Source: Fusobacterium_C necrophorum (lineage in GTDB: Bacteria; Fusobacteriota; Fusobacteriia; Fusobacteriales; Fusobacteriaceae). From it: a stretch of DNA of 64,000 bases. Under the pieces are notes generated by a model. That model had not been told where the DNA came from. It did no database searches and worked only from the letters and a program-made list of their open reading frames with translations. Positions 61,132 through 64,000 of this stretch are shown here, piece by piece. The stretch's first letter is position 1; each line of letters begins with the position of its first letter. The DNA lies in NCBI RefSeq assembly GCF_900104395.1, contig NZ_FMXX01000013.1. One strand, 5' to 3'. Made by a program: the position numbers and the translations under genes.

Positions 61132-61767
61132 TTATGCCTGTTTCGCAATAATATCCTTTACCTTCATCAATCTTGTGATGGTTGCTCTCTCATTTTCATC
61201 CAATTTCATTCGGATAAATTTAATCGTTTCTTCCAAATCCGGAATCGTCCTGTATTCCAGAGCATTGACCCGTCTCCTCGTCTTTTCGATCTCATCCGCC
61301 ATCAACTGACAAGCTTTTTCAACTTCTGCCAATTCTAAAAGCTGATTCATAACTTCATGAAGTTCCACAATGGCATCATCCAACTCTGAAGAAGTTTGTA
61401 CAAATCCATAGGGAAAAAGTCCTCCCTCTGTCTTTTCTCTTTGAAATTCCATTTTCGGAATATTCACACTCATCACATTCTTCAAGGTTATTTCTAGCAT
61501 AATTTTTTCTTTTGGAAAAGAAACGGCTGCCTCTAAAAACTCCGGACTCATGACCGCACTCGCAAGAAGAAACGATTTAAAAGAATGAGACAATGCTTTT
61601 TCGACTTCCATTCGAAGAGTTTTATTCTTGCGAATCATGTCAATAAATATTCTCATCAACTCATCCTGTTTGTCCTTTAAAAGTTTATGTCCTCTTCTGG
61701 CGGTAGCCAATCTGCTTTTTAAATTAGAAAGTGACATTCTGGTAGGATTCACATTCAGTTTCGCCAT
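61132..61767 (-). CDS. ntpD: V-type ATP synthase subunit D
   Basis: 211 residues of the central-stalk subunit: the start KLNVNPTRMSLSNLKSRLATARRGHKLLKDKQDELMR and the basic end RRRVNALEYRTIPDLEETIKFI are characteristic. Long helices would form the coiled coil inside the A3B3 ring. It is 10 bases after subunit B. Confidence 0.95.
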   Translation of the reverse strand: MAKLNVNPTRMSLSNLKSRLATARRGHKLLKDKQDELMRIFIDMIRKNKTLRMEVEKALSHSFKSFLLASAVMSPEFLEAAVSFPKEKIMLEITLKNVMSVNIPKMEFQREKTEGGLFPYGFVQTSSELDDAIVELHEVMNQLLELAEVEKACQLMADEIEKTRRRVNALEYRTIPDLEETIKFIRMKLDENERATITRLMKVKDIIAKQA

Positions 61768-61777
61768 GCTTCCCCTC

Positions 61778-63154
61778 CTATTCTTCCTCTGTCAAATATT
61801 TATTCAAATATTCCTCTCGAATTCTCTTCAACTCTGTTTTTGGAACAATCCTTAGAAGTTTCCAACCGAGATTTAAAGTTTCTTCAATGCTTCGATTCGT
61901 TTCATAACCCTGATTCACATATTCCCTATCAAAGGCTTCTGCAAACTTTGCAAAGGCTTTATCAGAGTCGGAAAGAGCAGTTTCTCCTAAAATAACTGCC
62001 AGTTCCCTTGCCTCCCTTCCGGAAGCATATCCCGCGTAAATCTGGTTCATCGTATCCGCATGATCTTCCCTGGTTTTTCCTTTTCCAATTCCCTTATCTT
62101 TCAACCTAGAAAGAGACGGAATGACGAAAATAGGAGGTTCTATTCCACTTTTATAAAGTTCTCTTGAAAGAATAATTTGTCCTTCCGTAATATATCCTGT
62201 CAAATCCGGAATCGGATGTGTAATATCATCTTCCGGCATTGTCAAAATAGGAATTTGAGTAATAGACCCCGGTCTTCCTTTGATCCTTCCTGCTCTTTCA
62301 TAAAGTTGAGAAAGGTCAGTATATAAATATCCCGGATATCCTCTTCTACCGGGAACTTCTTTTCTGGCAGCAGAAACTTCACGAAGTGCTTCCGCATAAT
62401 TTGTTAAATCCGTTAAGATTACCAATACATGCATTCCTTTTTCAAAAGCAAGATATTCCGCACAGGTCAATGCCATTCTTGGAGTTGAAATTCTTTCAAT
62501 TGCAGGGTCATCTGCCAAATTCATAAACAAAACCGCTCTATCGATCGCTCCCGTTCTTGTAAAATCATCTCGAAAGAACTGTGCTTCCTCAAAAGTAATT
62601 CCCATAGCAGCAAAGACTACTGCAAACTTATCCCCCTCTCCCAATACCTTTGCCTGTCTGGCTATTTGGGCAGCTACATTGTTGTGTGGAAGCCCTGAAC
62701 CGGAAAAAATAGGTAATTTTTGTCCTCTTACTAAAGTATTCAATCCGTCAATGGTAGAAATTCCTGTTTGAATAAATTCCGACGGGTAATCTCTGGAGAC
62801 CGGATTGATTGGAGAACCGTTAATGTCCACCTTTTTTTCGGGAATAATATTAGGTCCCTGATCAATAGGATTTCCAAGCCCGTCAAAAATACGCCCTATC
62901 ATATCTTCTGACACTCCAAGTTCTAAAGGTTTTCCTAAAAAACGTACTTTTGTTTCTTTCAAGTTAATTCCGGCAGAGCCTTCAAATAACTGAATCATAG
63001 CCTTGTCTCTTTCAATTTCCAACACACGTCCCCGTCTTTTTTCTCCTGTTTGCGTTTGGATCTCCACCAACTCTTCGTATTTAATTCCTTCTACCCCTTC
63101 GACAATCATCAAAGGACCTACAACTTCTCGTACTGTTTTATATTCTTTCAGCAT
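61778..63154 (-). CDS. ntpB: V-type ATP synthase subunit B
   Basis: 458 residues. It is the non-catalytic nucleotide-binding subunit, with LPIFSGSGLPHNNVAAQIARQA in place of a full Walker A, LVILTDLTNYAEALREVSAARKEVPGRRGYPGYLYTDL and PSLSRLKDKGIGKGKTREDH. It alternates with subunit A in the ATP-hydrolysing ring. Its start overlaps subunit A by 17 bases. Confidence 0.97.
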   Translation of the reverse strand: MLKEYKTVREVVGPLMIVEGVEGIKYEELVEIQTQTGEKRRGRVLEIERDKAMIQLFEGSAGINLKETKVRFLGKPLELGVSEDMIGRIFDGLGNPIDQGPNIIPEKKVDINGSPINPVSRDYPSEFIQTGISTIDGLNTLVRGQKLPIFSGSGLPHNNVAAQIARQAKVLGEGDKFAVVFAAMGITFEEAQFFRDDFTRTGAIDRAVLFMNLADDPAIERISTPRMALTCAEYLAFEKGMHVLVILTDLTNYAEALREVSAARKEVPGRRGYPGYLYTDLSQLYERAGRIKGRPGSITQIPILTMPEDDITHPIPDLTGYITEGQIILSRELYKSGIEPPIFVIPSLSRLKDKGIGKGKTREDHADTMNQIYAGYASGREARELAVILGETALSDSDKAFAKFAEAFDREYVNQGYETNRSIEETLNLGWKLLRIVPKTELKRIREEYLNKYLTEEE

Positions 63155-64000
63155 TAGAGTTCCCTCCTTCTGCTACTAATTTTTTCATAGCTTCTTTCAA
63201 TTCTTCCATGATACCGTCAAAAGTATTTAAGGCATCTTCGCTGATATTTTTCGCTCTCGCAATTTTTTCACGAACAGGAAGAGATAATATTTCCCTTAAA
63301 TAAATATTGTTAGATAAAGCCTCCCTTGCTTCCTCATAAAAACTTAGAATCAATTTCAACATACGAAATTGCTTTGGAAGAGAACAATAGGTGTCAATTT
63401 CATGAAAAGCATTTTGTTGCAGAAAATCTTCCCTCAAAGATTTTGCAACTTCCAATTTTAACTGATCCTCCTCTGAAAGAGAATCTCTTCCGACCAATCT
63501 TACAATTTCTTGCAACTTTGCTTCTTCCTGTAACAGAACCATAGATTGAATTCTATAGCTTGAAAAATGGGAATCAATAGTGTTATCCATATACTGATCT
63601 ATTTTTTCCTGATACAAGGAATAAGAGTTCAACCAGTTAATTGCAGGAAAATGCCTACGATAAGACAAGGCATAATCCAATCCCCAGAACACCTTCACAA
63701 TTCTCAGTGTCGCTTGAGAAACCGGTTCTGAAATATCTCCTCCCGGAGGAGATACCGCTCCGATAACGGTCAAGGCTCCCTCTTTCTCATTTCCCAAACA
63801 TTGTACAAGCCCGGCTCTTTCATAAAACTCCGCAATTCTACTTGCCAAATACGCCGGATACCCTTCATCTCCTGGCATTTCTTCCAAACGACCGGACATT
63901 TCTCGAAGAGCCTCTGCCCAACGACTTGTAGAATCCGCCATCAATGCCACAGAATATCCCATATCTCTAAAATATTCCGCAATCGTAATTCCGGTGTAAA
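63138..64000 (-). CDS. ntpA: V-type ATP synthase subunit A (C-terminal part, cut by window end)
   Basis: 287 residues of the catalytic subunit are visible; the frame continues past 64000. It reads YTGITIAEYFRDMGYSVALMADSTSRWAEALREMSGRLEEMPGDEGYPAYLA, then VSPPGGDISEPVSQATLRIVKVFWGLD, all typical of the catalytic A chain of about 590 residues; the P-loop lies outside the window. The internal ATG at 63962 is not the start. In this phylum such enzymes commonly pump Na+; the ion cannot be judged from this part. Confidence 0.96.
   Translation of the reverse strand, partial: YTGITIAEYFRDMGYSVALMADSTSRWAEALREMSGRLEEMPGDEGYPAYLASRIAEFYERAGLVQCLGNEKEGALTVIGAVSPPGGDISEPVSQATLRIVKVFWGLDYALSYRRHFPAINWLNSYSLYQEKIDQYMDNTIDSHFSSYRIQSMVLLQEEAKLQEIVRLVGRDSLSEEDQLKLEVAKSLREDFLQQNAFHEIDTYCSLPKQFRMLKLILSFYEEAREALSNNIYLREILSLPVREKIARAKNISEDALNTFDGIMEELKEAMKKLVAEGGNSNAERI

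Overview
The window is a 64 kb piece of a low-GC, Gram-negative anaerobe, most likely a Fusobacterium (F. necrophorum-like). This is inferred from the combination of a V-type ATPase, a heptose-phosphate kinase for an outer-membrane glycolipid, the MEP isoprenoid genes dxs and ispF, RNase J, a Prp protease paired with an N-terminally extended L27, and strong purine bias on coding strands. No species marker was tested.

Layout. 1-193 is the 3' end of an unidentified gene. 469-5469 (minus) is an NhaC-family antiporter with a two-component pair (periplasmic-binding-protein-type sensor kinase and sigma-54 activator); a sigma-54 promoter and a perfect inverted repeat precede the antiporter gene. 5608-22788 (minus) is a dense core block: nadE, rbgA, rsmI, an S41 protease, tlyA, an HD-domain protein, dxs, a CRM-domain protein, RNase J, PBP2, an MreD-like protein, a LytR_C protein, mtaB, rsmE, an Rrf2 regulator, ruvB, DUF445 and DUF1858. 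22957-23912 (plus) holds a pyridoxal/pyridoxamine kinase and tRNA-Ser(GGA). 24083-25403 (minus) is a small accessory islet of membrane and secreted proteins, including one gene with two apparent homopolymer frameshifts. 25624-32334 (minus) carries a PAP2 phosphatase, htpX, rplU-prp-rpmA, a TPR protein, ispF, a heptose kinase and a cobalamin adenosyltransferase with a long structured leader. 32837-33330 (plus) is a RelB/RelE-type toxin-antitoxin pair, followed by tmRNA (33560-33906, minus). A roughly 150-bp repeat ending in a terminator lies directly downstream of both tRNA-Ser and tmRNA, in inverted orientation.

34042-48952 (plus) contains a MATE transporter, a YebC-family protein, recG, proS, an M32 carboxypeptidase, DUF2207 and LemA, malic enzyme, a WalJ-like metallo-hydrolase, a degenerate uracil-DNA-glycosylase-fold protein and a PhoB/PhoR-type two-component system. 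48988-51966 (minus) is a tripartite tricarboxylate transporter (tctCBA order of transcription). 52151-55617 (minus) is a pantothenate operon: panC, a PanS-like transporter, a DUF2520 probable ketopantoate reductase (PanG type), panB. 55859-58202 is a MocR/PdxR regulator divergent from pdxS; no pdxT follows. 58389-64000 (minus) carries V-ATPase subunits A (cut by the window end), B and D, then an iron/heme/cobalamin-type ABC importer that may be read from the same transcript.

Together the genes suggest an organism making its own B6 and pantothenate (except beta-alanine supply, not seen here), living by amino acid and organic acid metabolism with sodium or proton gradients. The strongest non-coding observations are the complete sigma-54 circuit at the left end and the inverted RNA-gene-linked repeats at about 24.0 and 33.5 kb.
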